A stretch of DNA of 64,000 nucleotides from Papilionanthe hookeriana x Papilionanthe teres (GCA_022702705.1 CM040425.1:744001-808000); one strand, 5' to 3'; counted from the stretch's first letter, positions 21,955 through 33,635 are shown. Translations and numbers: made by a program. The notes: a model not told the origin generated them from the sequence alone.

Positions 21955-23411
21955 TCTCGGCCGATGCGTTAGCCGCCTTGCAAAGGAATTTGCACTGCTT
22001 GCGGGATGAGTCGATTGAAGTGTCGGTTCGAGGACGACAAGTCCTATCACAGCTCGACATGGATACAATACACAAATCGACAGAAAAAGCAGAAGAAACA
22101 ATTGCAGCAGTGACAGAAAATACAGAAGATTAGCGACATCCACTAATAGATTACTTGCAGACAGGAAACCTACCAGATGATAAGTCGATAGCCCATCAAA
22201 TCAAGAAAAGAACTTTATCTTATGCATTAATTAAAAATACATTATACAGAAGGTCTTTTGATCAGATGTGGCTAAGATGCCTGAGCGGGTCTGAGGCTCG
22301 TGAAATCGTTAAAGAAGTACATTCAGGACTTTGTGTCGCTCATCAGTCGGGTCCGAAAATGAAAATGAAGATTAAAAGACTAGGGTACTACTGGACCTCA
22401 ATGATGACGGACTATATGAAAGTTGCCGAAAGTTGTCGCCAGTACCAAGTGCACGGAGTGGTTCTACACCAACCCCCAAATGTGCTACATCCGACAATCG
22501 TGTCGTGGCCATTTGAGTGTTGGGGCATAGATATAGTGGGTCCGATAGTACCGCCTTCTTCAAGAGGACATTGCTTCATTCTTGCAGCTACAGACTACTA
22601 TTCTAAATGTGCAGAAGCTATACCACTCAGAGAAGTGAAGGCACACCACGTGCTACAGTTTTTCAAGAACCAAGTTGTCTACCGTTTTGGGGTACCGCGC
22701 AGGATCATTTCAGATAATTGGACTACATTCAAAAGTACAAAGATCAACAATTTTGTCAGAAGGCACGGGATCGATTAGCGATACTCAACGATCTACTACC
22801 TAAGAGCAAACGGCTTAGCCGAGGCTTTTAATAAAACTCTCGTTCAAATTTTAAAGAAAACTTTGGACGACAATAAGAGAAATTAACACGAGAAGTTGTT
22901 AGAAGCCTTATGGGCCTACAAGACAACTTTTAGGACTCCTACTCAGTCTAGGCCTTATGCTTTAGTGTACGGGTCTGAGGCCGTCTTGCCCCTGGAAGTT
23001 CATCTTCCGTCACTCTGAATTGCAGTTGCAGAAAAGATCACTACAGAAGAAAATGCTAGACTACGACTGGAAGAATTGGAAAGCTTGGAAGGGAAAAGAC
23101 TTTCCGCACAACAAAATTTGGAACTGTATCAAGCCAAGATGATCCAGGCCCATGATAAACTGGTCCGTCCCAGGACATTCAAAATCGGTGACTTAGTTCT
23201 TGTTCTCAGAAGACCTATTCTTACACATCGCAAGATAGGTGATAAATTTGAACCAACATGGGAAGGGCCGTTCATGGTCGAGACAGTCTACTCAGGAGGT
23301 TCCTACCAACTGGTGAATTGTCGTGGAGAACGACCTATGCTTCCAATCAATGGAGGGTATTTAAAGAAGTATTACGCGACCCGATGTTTCGAAGGGTGGC
23401 CTCTAAAGTAG
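21955..23411 (+). pseudogene. Integrase of the Ogre-type element
   Basis: The frame is constant from 21951 to 23411, with stops at 22131, 22776, about 22885 and about 23017. The zinc finger has HSGLCVAHQSGPKMKMKIKR, then ESCRQYQVHG, where the second Cys of CxxC is Tyr. The core has FECWGIDIVGPI (first Asp), IISDNWTTFKS (second Asp, with W for the usual G) and ANGLAEAFNKTLVQILKKTL (Glu). The C-terminus has ALWAYKTTFRTPTQSRPYAL and then the IN C-terminal fold GDLVLVLRRP, EPTWEGPFMV, and GGYLKKYYA. It would insert the element DNA into chromosomes. Confidence 0.91.
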
Positions 23412-23708
23412 AATCTTATCCCTAGAAACACGGGTGAAGTAATCACTTTGTGATCGGGTCCGAACCCAAAACAAAATAAAATGGATGATAAAAAAATTTC
23501 ATCAACAAAAATGTTAAAAAGAAAACATGAGAAATCATAATAATAAAATGTCAATCTTTCCTTTTAAATCCATTCATTCCTGATATTTTCTCACCTCTTC
23601 CTACTTCCTTTAAATTTAAAAGAAGTGAATAAGAATTTTTAAGTGTTTTTCTTATTGTTCTTGTTCTTTGTACAGCCCCTGATCATTTCCTTATTTTTTC
23701 GCAAGGAA
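23412..23708 (+). other. Spacer between integrase and the 3' ORF
   Basis: AT-rich and without a domain. It ends in a pyrimidine-rich tract and CAG (see the acceptor at 23645-23675), then 33 bases to the ATG of the 3' ORF. Confidence 0.6.
23645..23675 (+). promoter_or_regulatory. Candidate splice acceptor for the 3' ORF
   Basis: A long T-rich tract (TTTTTCTTATTGTTCTTG followed by TTCTTTGTACAG) ends in ACAG at 23672-23675. This is an excellent plant 3' splice site. The ATG of the AlkB ORF follows at 23709. Integrase ends about 300 bases upstream, so the ORF would be hard to reach by ordinary scanning from the genomic RNA; a spliced message would solve that. Confidence 0.5.
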
Positions 23709-25201
23709 ATGTCGAACGGGCGGTTGGTTCTAAACTTTAGAAATGGCGTGAGTCTAGCACTTGATGAAAAGAGGGTGAGGGATGGAGCAGTGATAGAGAT
23801 TGACTCAGACTTCACACCAGCCGGCTTACAATACGAAGAAGATGATTGGATCCCGAGTTGATCAAGAAGAACTTCACGACCGGACGAGTGATGAAAATGG
23901 GTGGCTCAAGCCACCAATCCAGCAACAAGAAAAGAAAATCAAACGCCGCACATGCAACCGGAGAAGATAAGAAAGTTAAGTCCGTGGTTGCCACAGCAGA
24001 GGGTAGGCTTGTCAGCGCCGCACCAGCAGAAATTCAAGGGGTAAGGAGAGCTACTCTCACTGCTACCCAGCGAAGAAATAAAAATCGTCGCATTCGCGAA
24101 ATGTTGACCAAGTTAGCAGAAGATCAACATGAACAGACAGTGGATACTGTTAGTGCAAATGCTTCAAGTAGACCGGTTCGTCAGGAACCAGAAAGAAGAA
24201 AGTCAACTCCAAGAAGGTTGGAACAGATAAAAGAAGTACCAAGAAAAACAGAAACAGAGTCGGTACCTCGATACCGAGCATATATACCGGATCCGAAGAG
24301 TCTTGTTGCGAAAGCAACCCCGGAGGGTGTCCCTACGGAGACTATCCCCGAGGAGCTGAGACATGTAGAAGAATGTGCTGGGGTTGAGCCATACATCCTG
24401 CAGTATGTTACTAGACACCGAGGACTTTAGATAATCCCAGAATACGAGCTGGAGAAAATGCAACTAGTTGAGAAGAAAACCTTTGAATACTTTGAATGAA
24501 TTGGAAACAACAGGGTTAACATCTTGGAAGGCCTCGAGCTGCATACAGATGTACTCTCAGATTATGAGTAACAACAAATTGTAGACTGCATCCTTGAATT
24601 GCAGAAAATGGGTCGAGCTGGCCGCCTGAGAGAAAAGACATATTCAGAACCCCGAAGATGGATGCCAGGAAAGGGAAGAGTTACAATCCAATGCGGATGT
24701 TGCTACAATTTTGCCACAGACGGGAAAGGAAATCCACCAGGGATACTCCGTTGCAGTGAGGTGGATCCAATGCCAAGAGTCATCAAGAGAATGGTGAAAA
24801 GGATGATAACATGGAGGGTACTCGCTGCCAGATTACATACCCAACAGTTGCATTATCAACATCTACAAGGAAGGCGGCCGCATACCTCCGCATATAGACC
24901 ATCATGACTTTGTTAGACCCTTCACGCACGGTGTCATTCCTCGACCGAGTGCAACATCATGTTCGGATCCGACCTCCGGATTGCGAGGCCCGGTGAGTTC
25001 CGAGGGCCGGTGGAGATACCACTACCGGTAGGTTCCGACCTAGTGTTAAAAGGAAACAGAGCAGACGTTGCGAAGCATTGCATTCCAGGAGTGCCTATGG
25101 AGCGGATCTCAGTTACTTTTAGAAGAATGGATGACAGAAAAATGCCTTACTACTTTCAGCCAGATCCAGAATTGGAGAGTCTCCGGCCCTACGAGCCGTG
25201 A
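23709..25201 (+). pseudogene. Retroelement 3' ORF with an AlkB-type 2OG-Fe(II) dioxygenase domain (ALKBH9/10-like)
   Basis: An ATG at 23709 begins MSNGRLVLNFRNGVSLALD. After a frameshift near 23855 the frame runs through a basic, disordered part with nuclear-signal-like clusters (KKRK, RRNKNRR) to a TAG at 24428, with further stops at 24497 and 24569. The C-terminal domain starts about 24500 (NILEGLELHTDVLSDYE). It has KGRVTIQCGCCYNFATDGKG and NPPGIL, the iron-binding HID at 24891-24899, the distal His in AKHCIPGVP (25076-25078) and the co-substrate RxxxxxR in ERISVTFRRMD (25103-25123). It ends PYYFQPDPELESL and a stop at 25199. Small shifts lie at about 24842, 24927 and 24945. This is the AlkB fold of plant ALKBH9/10 RNA m6A demethylases. 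It runs without introns. It lies between integrase and the polypurine tract, so it travelled with the element. Confidence 0.82.
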
Positions 25202-25550
25202 GTTACATGGGAAATAACACACCTCCAATGCACATCCATGCGGCATTTCTGCCAAGGGTGGCTCGGAAGGTGATGTTATTACCCATGTTTCTTACTATTC
25301 AGACATGGATTTTTTGACAGACGCTTTTGGATGGATCAACAAGAAAGTTTACACAATCCGTTTTGGATTTACATGGATTGTATGAGACATAAAATTTCCG
25401 AGGAAAATGTCATCATGACTAGATCAAGTTGTATGATGTACTTTCAACAAATTGGAATGAAAACGACTACGTCATATTTTGTCTTCACCTCTTTTTGTGC
25501 AAATTGACTGGGAAACGCCACTAGAGTTAAATGGACTTTGAACGAAGAAC
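25202..25550 (+). other. 3' untranslated region before the polypurine tract
   Basis: About 350 bases without an ORF or repeat that I can see. Confidence 0.6.
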
Positions 25551-25570
25551 AGAAAAGAGAAGAAAATAAA
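25551..25570 (+). promoter_or_regulatory. Polypurine tract of the Ogre-type element
   Basis: AGAAAAGAGAAGAAAATAAA directly precedes the LTR start TGAGAATTTT. The LTR homology with the copy at 54968-63996 begins here, and the last four bases of the window (TAAA in reverse complement) match the end of this tract. Confidence 0.72.
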
Positions 25571-25957
25571 TGAGAATTTTTCCTAAAAATCTGAATATTA
25601 AAATGAACTTCAAATTCACATGAACACTAAATAAACAACAAAAATAAAATGGGATCGTTAAAGGACAAACAAAATGAATCTAAATCTCAAATTGAATTTC
25701 GTCTGAATCATCTGATTCAAACCTTTCGATTCTTCTCTCAATCAAAATCTGTTTGAAACTCTTTTGAAATTTGAATATTTTCCTCGACTTATTGCTAAGT
25801 CAAGTCTTTTCGACTTGGTACACTTACCGGCTCCTTTCAATTCTCTTTCTTCGTATCTTAGAGGATCGACTAGTTACTATTGACACGGAGCCACGAACTT
25901 TGTTCGATTTGGTTCTGATGGCATGAGACTGGGTCCCTCTTCATACAGATAAATCTT

Positions 25958-28900
25958 TGAGACTGGAGCCTAACTTCCAGTTCTCTTCTAGGCTAGAGCC
26001 TAACTTCTAGTCCTCTTTCAAATTCCGAGACTGGTACTTAAATTCCAGTTCTCTTCTTTTGAGGTCGGTACCTAAATTCCGACTCTCATTCGAGATCGAT
26101 ACTTAAATTTCGATTCTCTTTCGAATTGATACCTAAATTTCAATTCTGAATTTTGAGACTGATACCTAAATTCCAGTTCTCTTCCTTCAAGGTCGGTACC
26201 TAAATTCCGGCACACATTCGAGATCGATACCTAAATTTTGATTCTCTTTTGAATTGATACCTAAATTTCAATTCTAAATTCTGAGACAGGTACCTAAATT
26301 CCAGTTATCATCCTTCGAGGTCGGTACCTAAATTTTGGCTCTCATTTGAGATCGATACCTAAATTTCGATTCTCTTTCAAATTGATACCTAAATTTCAAT
26401 TCTAAATTCTGAGACTGGTACCTAAATTCCAGTTCTCTTCCTTCGAGGTCGGTACCTAAAGTCCGACTCTCGTTCGAGATCCATACCTAAATTTCGATTC
26501 TCTCTAGAATTGATACCTAAATTTCAATTCTAAATTCCGAGACTGGTACCTAAATTCCAGTTCTCTTCCTTCGAGGTCGGTACCTAAAGTCCGACTCTCA
26601 TTCGAGATCCATACCTAAATTTCGATTCTCTCTCGAATTGATACCTAAATTTCAATTCTAAATTCCGAGACTGTTACTTAAATTCCAGTTCTCTTCCTTC
26701 GAGTTCGGTACCTAAATTCCCACTCTCATTCGAGATTGATACCTAAATTCCGAGACTGGTACCTAAATTCCAGTTCTCTTCCTTCGAGGTCGGTACCTAA
26801 ATTCGGCTCTCATTCGAGATTGATACCTAAATTTCGATTCTCTTTCGAATTGATACCTAAATTTCAATTCTAAATTCCGAAGATCGAGTACCTAAATTCC
26901 GGTTCTCTTCCTTCGAGGTCGGTTCCTAAATTCGGCTCTCATTCGAGATCGATACCTAAATTTCGATTCTCTTTCGAATTGATACCTAAATTTATATTCT
27001 AAATTCCAGGACTGGTACCTAAATTCCAGTTCTCTTCCTTTGAGGTCGGTAACTAAATTCTGACTCTCATTCGAGATCAATACCTAAATTTTGATTCTCT
27101 TTCGAATTGATACCTAAATTTCAATTCTAAATTCCGAGACTGGTACCTAAATTCCAGTTCTCTTCCTTCGTGGTCGGTACCTAAATTATGGCTCTCATTC
27201 GAGAACGATACCTAAATTTCGATTCTCTTTTGAATTGTTACCTAAATTTCAATTATAAATTCCGAGACTGGTACCTAAATTCCAGTTCTCTTCCTTAAGG
27301 TCGGTACCTAAATTCGCCTCTCATTCGAGATCGATACCTAAATTTCGATTCTCTTTCGAATTGATACCTAATTTTCAATTCTAAATTCCGAGACTGGTAC
27401 CTAAATTCCAGTTCTCTTCCTTCAAGGTCGGTACCTGAATTCCAGCTCTCATTTGAGATCGATACCTAAATTTCGATTCTCTTTCGAATTGATACCTAAA
27501 TTTTAATTCTAAATTTCGAAACTGGTACCTAAATTCTAGTTCTCTTCCTTCGAGGCCAGTACCTGAATTACGGCTCTCATTTAAGATCAATACCTAAATT
27601 TCGATTCTCTTTCGAATTGATACCAAAATTTCAATTCTAAATTCCGAGACTGGTACCAAAATTCCAGTTCTCTTCCTTCGAGGTCGGTACCAAAATTCCG
27701 GCTCGTGTTCGAAATCGATACCTAAATTTCGATTCTCTTTCGAATTGATACCTATATTTCAATTCTAAATTCCGAGACTGGTACCTAAACTCCAGTTCTC
27801 TTCCTTCGAGGTCGGTACCTAAATTCTGTCTCTCATTCAAGATCGATACCTAAATTTCGATTCTCTTTCGAATTGATACCTAATTTTCAATTCTAAATTC
27901 TGAGACTGGCACCTAAATTCCAGTTCTCTTGCTTCAAGGTCGGTACCTAAATTCCAGCTCTCATTCGAGATCGATACTTAAATTTCGATTCTCTTTCGAA
28001 TTGATACCTAAATTTCAATTCTAAATTTCAAAACTGGTACCTAAATTCCAGTTCTCTTCCTTCGAGGTCGGTACCTGAATTACGGCTCTCATTCAAGATC
28101 GATACCTAAATTTCGATTCTCTTTTGAATTGATACCTAAATTTCAATTCTAAATTCCGAGACTGGTACCAAAATTCCAATTCTCTTCCTTCGAGGTCGGT
28201 ACCTAAATTCCGGCTCTCGTTCGAGATCGATACCTAAATTTCGATTCTCTTTCGAATTGATACCTATATTTCAATTCTAAATTCCGAGACTGGTACCTAA
28301 ACTCAAGTTCTCTTCCTTCGAGGTCGGTACCTAAATTACGGCTCTCATTTGAGATCGATACCTAAATTTTGATTCTCTTTCGAATTAATACCTAAATTTC
28401 AATTCTAAATTCTGAGACTGGTACCTAAATTTCAGTTCTCTTCCTTCGAGCTCGGTACCTAAATTCCGGGTGTCATTCGAGATCGATACCTAAATTTCAA
28501 TTCTCTTTCGAATGGATACCTAAATTTCAATTATAAACTCCGAGACTGGTACCAAAATTACAGTTCTCTTCCTTCGAGGTAGGTACCTAAATTTTGACTC
28601 TCATTCAAGATCGATACCTAAATTTTGATTCTCTTTCGAATTAATACCTAAATTTCAATTCTAAATTTCGAGACTGGTACCTAAATTCCAATTCTCTTCC
28701 TTTGAGGTAGGTACCTAAATTCCGACTCTCATTCGAGATTGATACCTAATTTTCGATTTTCTTTCGAATTGATACCTAAATTTCAGATCTAAATTCCTAG
28801 ATTGATACCTAAATTCCAGTTCTCTTCCTTCGAGGTCGGTACCTAAATTCCGACTCTCATTCGAGATCGATACCTAAATTTCAATTTTCTTTCGAATTGG

Positions 28901-30045
28901 TACCTAAATTTCAATTCTAAATTCCGAGACTGGTACCTAAATTCCAGTTCTCTTCCTTCGTTGTCGGTACCTAAATTCCGGCTCTCATTCGAGATCGATA
29001 CCTAAATTTCAATTCTCTTTCGAATTGATACCTAAATTTCAATTCAAAATTCCGACATTGGTACCTAAATTCCAGTTCTCTTCCTTCGAGGTCCGTACCT
29101 AAATTCCGGCTCTCATTCGAGATCGATACCTAAATTTTGATTCTCTTTCGAATAGATACCTATATTTCAATTCTAAATTCCGAGACTGGTACCTAAATTC
29201 CAATTCTCTTCCTTCGAGGTCGGTACCTAAATTCCGGCTCTCATTCGATATCGATACCTAAATTTCGATTCTCTTTCGAATTGATACCTAAATTTCAATT
29301 CTAAAATCTGAGACTGGTACCTAAATTCCAGTTCTCTTCCTTCAAGCTTGGTTCCTAAATTTCAGCTCTCATTCGAGATCGATACCTAAATTTCGGTTCT
29401 CTTTCGAATTGATACCTAAATTTCAATTCTAAATTCCGAGACTGGTACCTAAATTCCAGTTCTCTTCCTTCTAGGTCGGTACCTAAATTTCGACTCTCAT
29501 TCAAGATCGATATCTAAATTTCGATTCTCTTTCGAATTAATACCTAAATTTCTATTCTAAATTCCGAGACATGTACCTAAATTCTAGTTCTCTTCCTTCG
29601 AGGTCGGTACGTAAATTCTGACTCTCATTCGAGATCGATACCAAAATTTTGATTTTCTTTCGAATTGATACCTAAATTTCAATTCTAAATTCTGAGACTG
29701 GTACCTAAATTCCAGTTCTCTTCCTTCGAGGTCGGTACCTAAATTCTGACTCTCATTCGCGATCGATACCTAAATTTCGATTCTCTTTCGAATTGATACC
29801 TAAATTTCAATTCTAAATTTCTGAGACTGGTACCTAAATTCTAGTTCTCTTCCTTCGAGGTCGGTACCTAAATTCCGACTCTCATCCGAGATCGATACCA
29901 AAATTTCGATTCTCTTTCAGGTTTGATACTTAAATTTCAACTCTCACTCATCCGAGATCAGTACCTAAATTCTGATTCTCACCCTTTTTCCATTGATACT
30001 TAAACTCTGATTCTCACTCTGAGGCTGGTACCTAAATTCCAGTTC
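25958..30045 (+). repeat. 128-bp higher-order minisatellite of stem-loop units in the LTR U3
   Basis: The sequence repeats every 128 bp (for example GAGACTGG at 26411, 26539 and 26667), about 32 times. Each 128-bp unit has four subunits of 31-34 bp with a shared core TACCTAAATT. Each subunit can fold: GAGACTGG/CCAGTTCTC, GAGGTCGG/CCGACTCTC, GAGATCGA/TCGATTCTC and GAATTGA/TCAATTC flank the core. The first three have eight pairs and one bulged T. Edge units have yet other stems. The open frames on the - strand here are repeat shadows; 128 is not a multiple of three. Confidence 0.93.
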
Positions 30046-32816
30046 TCTTCACAAAGCCGAGGTTGAAATCTAGGTTTCAATTCTCTTTTTAAATCCAAAT
30101 TTCAAATTCAAAATTTCCTTAAATCGATTTTAAATTAAACTTCAATCGAAATTGAAACTCAGAACAAATCGAAATCTAAACTCACACATTGAAACTTGAA
30201 ATTTAAAAAGTAAACTGAAATCTAAATTGATTTTCCCAGATCTTATGATCTGGAATTCACCTCCTTTTCTTTTCCCTAGCGAGAGTTCAGGAATCTCCAG
30301 TCTTGGAAATATACCTGGTACTCTCCAAAGGAAATTCTTCTACTTCATCCTAAGTTTGTCACCTTAACATCTGTGTTGGTTTTGTTGATCTCTTCGGTCA
30401 ACGCCAATATGCGCGGTGTGCTTGGTTAGCACACCACACCTATTGGGGGTCCATTTGTTGACCTCATTTTTTATGAGGTCTTTTGCTTCTCTCTTTAGTA
30501 CTTAGGATCTAGCCTTAGGCTTTTCCTTTGACTAATCTTAGAGGACTAGAAGTGGAACCCACCCTTTAGAAGTTTAAATACCTCTTGAGTCCCTGCAAAC
30601 CCCACAAGCTTGATTGTAGACCCCTAATCACCTAGAGGGTTGAAATCAAATGTGGAGGTTTAAAGGATGAGTTCTCTATAGGACCTTTTGGCCTTAGGAC
30701 TACCACAGGTGGCACAGTGCAGTGAGGGTTGACTTGCACATACACTACACTATCACACACATTCCAAGTCCTAAAACCACACTCTCACCCAACTTGACTT
30801 CCTGACTCGTGTAGGTAATTCATATGGATGGTCCTTAACCCCTAAGCCCTTGACTAAGAGGGTTAGGAACAACATAGTGAATGCCTCAAATGAGTCCTCT
30901 CTTGGCTCATATGGGCTTAATATGGCTTCATGGCTCAACCAAAGTGATTCCATTTTACACAAATTTGATTAATCTTCATTTTTCTAAAATTTCAATTTTT
31001 GACCCCCGGGGCTCTACACCCACTAAACCTACCAAATGCCCTTAGAACTACCCAAAATTTGCAAAATTACCTAAATTACCCAAAATTCCTCAAATCAATC
31101 CTAAACATTTCCCCCCACTCAAATTGATCATACATAGCCAAATATACCAAAGTTTTCAAAAATACCCCCAAATTTCCAAAAATACCCAAAATGCCCTTCT
31201 TAGCCCAAAAATCTAAAAATTCATAAAATTTCCAAAAAATTCCAGAAAATCCCAAATATTCCTAATTTCATTTTGTTAAACTACACCATGGGCAAATTTT
31301 TCCAATTTGCCCCACTTTTACTAAAACCCCCAATTTAACCTATTTTTAACCCAAGTGAACCCAATGTTAAACCAAGCAACCCCAATTGACCTCAATTCTG
31401 ATCCAATTCAATTCTTAACTTAAAATAAATATCCCCAACATCAATTTAGACCAAATACAAGTCCAATTTGATTGACATTTGAGCCCAATTCCAATTTGAA
31501 GCCTAAGGCCCAATATTGGCCCATGACCTAAACCTAGCTCAAACCTATCCAATTCAACTCCAATTGGCCCCAAATCTTTTCTAAAACCTTCCTAACATAC
31601 CCATAAACAAAACACTAACTTGATTGACCAAAATTTGAACCTAAACTCCATCCAAACCTAACCCAAAACCAAAATCCCTTAAATTGACCTAAGCCCAAAC
31701 CTAACCCAAATGAGCCAAATCCCAAAATCAAAGCCCAACCAAAGTTGAAAACTCTTTGTGACACCACCATGAACATTTCTCAACATTAATTTTACATCAA
31801 ATCCAACTTTAACCCAACCTTAGCCCAAGTTAGCCCAATTTGGCCCACCTTTGCCCCTTTACAAAAAGACCCCACATTAAACGCAATTCAATTCAAAATC
31901 ACTTCATACTTGTTCCAAACCACTCATGACGCATGCCTAAACCAATTGCAACATTTATTTGACATGGTCCTTCACAAAATTTTCATCCAAAAGGCCATTT
32001 TAAAATCCAAAAGCCCACTTCCTTAAACCGCTTTAAAAGCCCATACAAGACCATTTCAGAAGCCCAAGTTTTCAATCCAAGACCCACATGACATTTCTCT
32101 CCATCATCCATTTAATCAAAATCACCCCTAAGTTTCAAAACCATCATTAAACCATTCCAAATCAAGCTTCATGAAAATTTTCCACCAAAATGCTAAAATT
32201 TCTAAAACCCACTTCCATGAAACTAAGCCAAGCCATCCCTAAGCCAAATGGAGCCACGGAACCATGCATGAGACACATGCAAGCCTTGGGAGCCCCTTTA
32301 CACATCACCATGCCATTAATTACAAAAGGAGGAGCCTCTTTTAAACCCCCTTAAAAAGGTTTTAACCCTTTTAATGATACACCCTAACCCATGATTAATC
32401 TAAATATTCATGGATGGGGACTTCACCACCTTCTCTTGGCTGAACCCACTGATTTTCCTCAGCCCAAAATCAGGTCATGGGGAGATACACCAAGCCTATA
32501 GCATGCATTTGACCAAACCAAGCCCAAAATGAGCCCTTCCCCCTTCCACTTTGATTCAACTCCTTTACACATGTCAAGCGTCAATTGACTCCACCATTAC
32601 TAACCCCTGACCCTTCTGAGCCAGATGGTGACCTGACCCTGCCGGCCAGCCGCCTGGGTCGCCGGAAAACACCATGGCCGAGAGCTCCATGTCAGCCAAA
32701 TTTTTTAATTCTCCCTGGCTGAGCTGTCCCAACCCAAATGGACACCATTGCTGTTCTTCTCCTCCCCTGAGCAGCTGATCCAAGCCTCCACTTGCCCTTG
32801 GGAAGCCCTCCAACCA
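30046..32816 (+). other. LTR U3 between the minisatellite and the TATA-like site
   Basis: No gene. It contains 30436-30453, complementary to the leader, then the hairpin GACCTCAT/ATGAGGTC at 30460-30480. From about 31020 to 32400 it is a low-complexity stretch rich in CCAAA, CCCAA and GCCCA words, a purine/pyrimidine-biased composition that all LTR copies share. A GC-richer part at 32600-32820 precedes the TATA-like site. Confidence 0.6.
30436..30453 (+). promoter_or_regulatory. U3 segment complementary to the leader (18 nt)
   Basis: The exact reverse complement of 2556-2573. The other LTR copies keep it at 45872-45889 and 62360-62377 (exact) and 53247-53264 (one mismatch). Confidence 0.6.
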
Positions 32817-32828
32817 CCTCTATTTAAA
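32817..32828 (+). promoter_or_regulatory. TATA-like site of the LTR promoter
   Basis: CTCTATTTAAAC; the same TATTTAAA is kept in all four long LTR copies (reverse strand at 43507-43516, 50868-50876 and 59960-59969) inside otherwise variable DNA. The start of transcription would be about 25-35 bases downstream, near 32850-32860. That makes U3 about 7.3 kb and R plus U5 about 4.6 kb. Confidence 0.6.
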
Positions 32829-33414
32829 CACCACCACCTCTCGACCAAAGGAGGAGTTGAACCAAACCTTACCAAAACTCTGCCAAAATCACTCCAGATC
32901 CCTCTCCAGACATAGAGAACTTGATCCCCACTGAAATCCAGCCCTAAAATCCTCTCTGTGAGCTCAATTTCTGAGTTGAAAATCCACCCAAAAACCAGGA
33001 CATCTCTGGAACCTCCACCAAATCCAAATTAAACTCACCCACACCTACACAGGACCGAGAGAAGGAGTTCCCCAGTGAAAGTCCCCTCTCCATGCCACCC
33101 AGTTGCTCCAGCCTCCAACCTTTGAAATCGGTTCTGGTCACTTTCATACTTAGACAATTCCCTAGAGCCAGAGACTTCATCTGGAGCTTTCCTGGACTCA
33201 AACGAAGGTGACACAACTCTCAGATCGAAGCTTCACTTCTCTGAGCAAAGGTATGAACTCATTCTTCCCCCCGATCTTCCAGCAATTCTCCATTCTATTT
33301 GGGTTAATTTCATACCCTATAAACCGTATGGATGTGTTCGTATCTTCAAGACGAATCCATAGAGCATAAGAACACAAAAATCCATTGAGAATCGAGTGAG
33401 ATCTTAGGGTTTTA

Positions 33415-33635
33415 GTGTGGACGGCCACGGGTGCACACCAGTCGTAGACGATGACCAGGAGCTGTTGAATCGCGCGTGTATCGAGCGGACGGTCGAGATC
33501 AAGTCGGATGGCGCAATGGTACGTGAACCGCAGGCCCCTGGAGAGCTGAGTCAGATGGTGGCGCCGAATCACAGCGCGACGCATGGGCTTTCGGAGCTGC
33601 CGTGGTTGACGCGGCACCGCGTGGATAAGTAGGAA
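33415..33635 (+). other. GC-rich block in the LTR leader part
   Basis: About 220 bases of GC-rich DNA stand out from the AT-rich LTR. Copies lie at 42720-42925, 50063-50300 and 59156-59375. A stop-free sense frame of about 71 codons ending VDK/VNK/MVK is present in three of four copies, but it begins with GTG, not ATG. I do not call a gene. Confidence 0.55.

Noticed and set aside
23709..25201. A host ALKBH gene sitting beside the element by chance
   Set aside because: The domain is intron-free, on the same strand, and fits exactly between integrase and the polypurine tract, with no other boundary. This alternative is not excluded without other copies, but is less likely.
24599..25201. Origin of the AlkB domain from an integrated plant RNA virus
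   Set aside because: The motifs (GCCYN, NPPGIL, AKHCIPGVP) look like plant ALKBH9/10, and no viral replicase or coat-protein sequence is near.
26892..27840. Repeated open frames on the - strand with RYQFERESKFRYRS-like text
   Set aside because: They are translations of the 128-bp array. The period is not a multiple of three, the frames are broken every few units, and no domain is present.
25958..30045. CRISPR-like array
   Set aside because: The repeats are contiguous with no unique spacers, and the genome is a plant.
30460..30480. GACCTCAT/ATGAGGTC hairpin followed by T-rich sequence as a transcription terminator
   Set aside because: It looks like a bacterial terminator by shape, but plant RNA polymerase II does not use such signals; the fold is kept only as a minor LTR feature.
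31020..32400. CCAAA/GCCCA-rich LTR stretch as a coding or satellite region
   Set aside because: Low-complexity composition without a fixed period or open frame; the mirrored copies (44100-45300, 51400-52700, 60500-61800) behave the same way.
33198..33617. Antisense open frames over the same GC-rich block (also 42724-43095 and 50078-50290)
   Set aside because: GC-rich shadow frames with diverging ends and no domain; they are antisense to the LTR.
33417..33632. Sense frame of about 71 codons kept at the same length in three LTR copies (also 50063-50299 and 59156-59371)
   Set aside because: It begins with GTG, has no ATG in the matching place, is broken in copy A, and resembles no protein. Length conservation may only reflect few indels in a GC-rich block.
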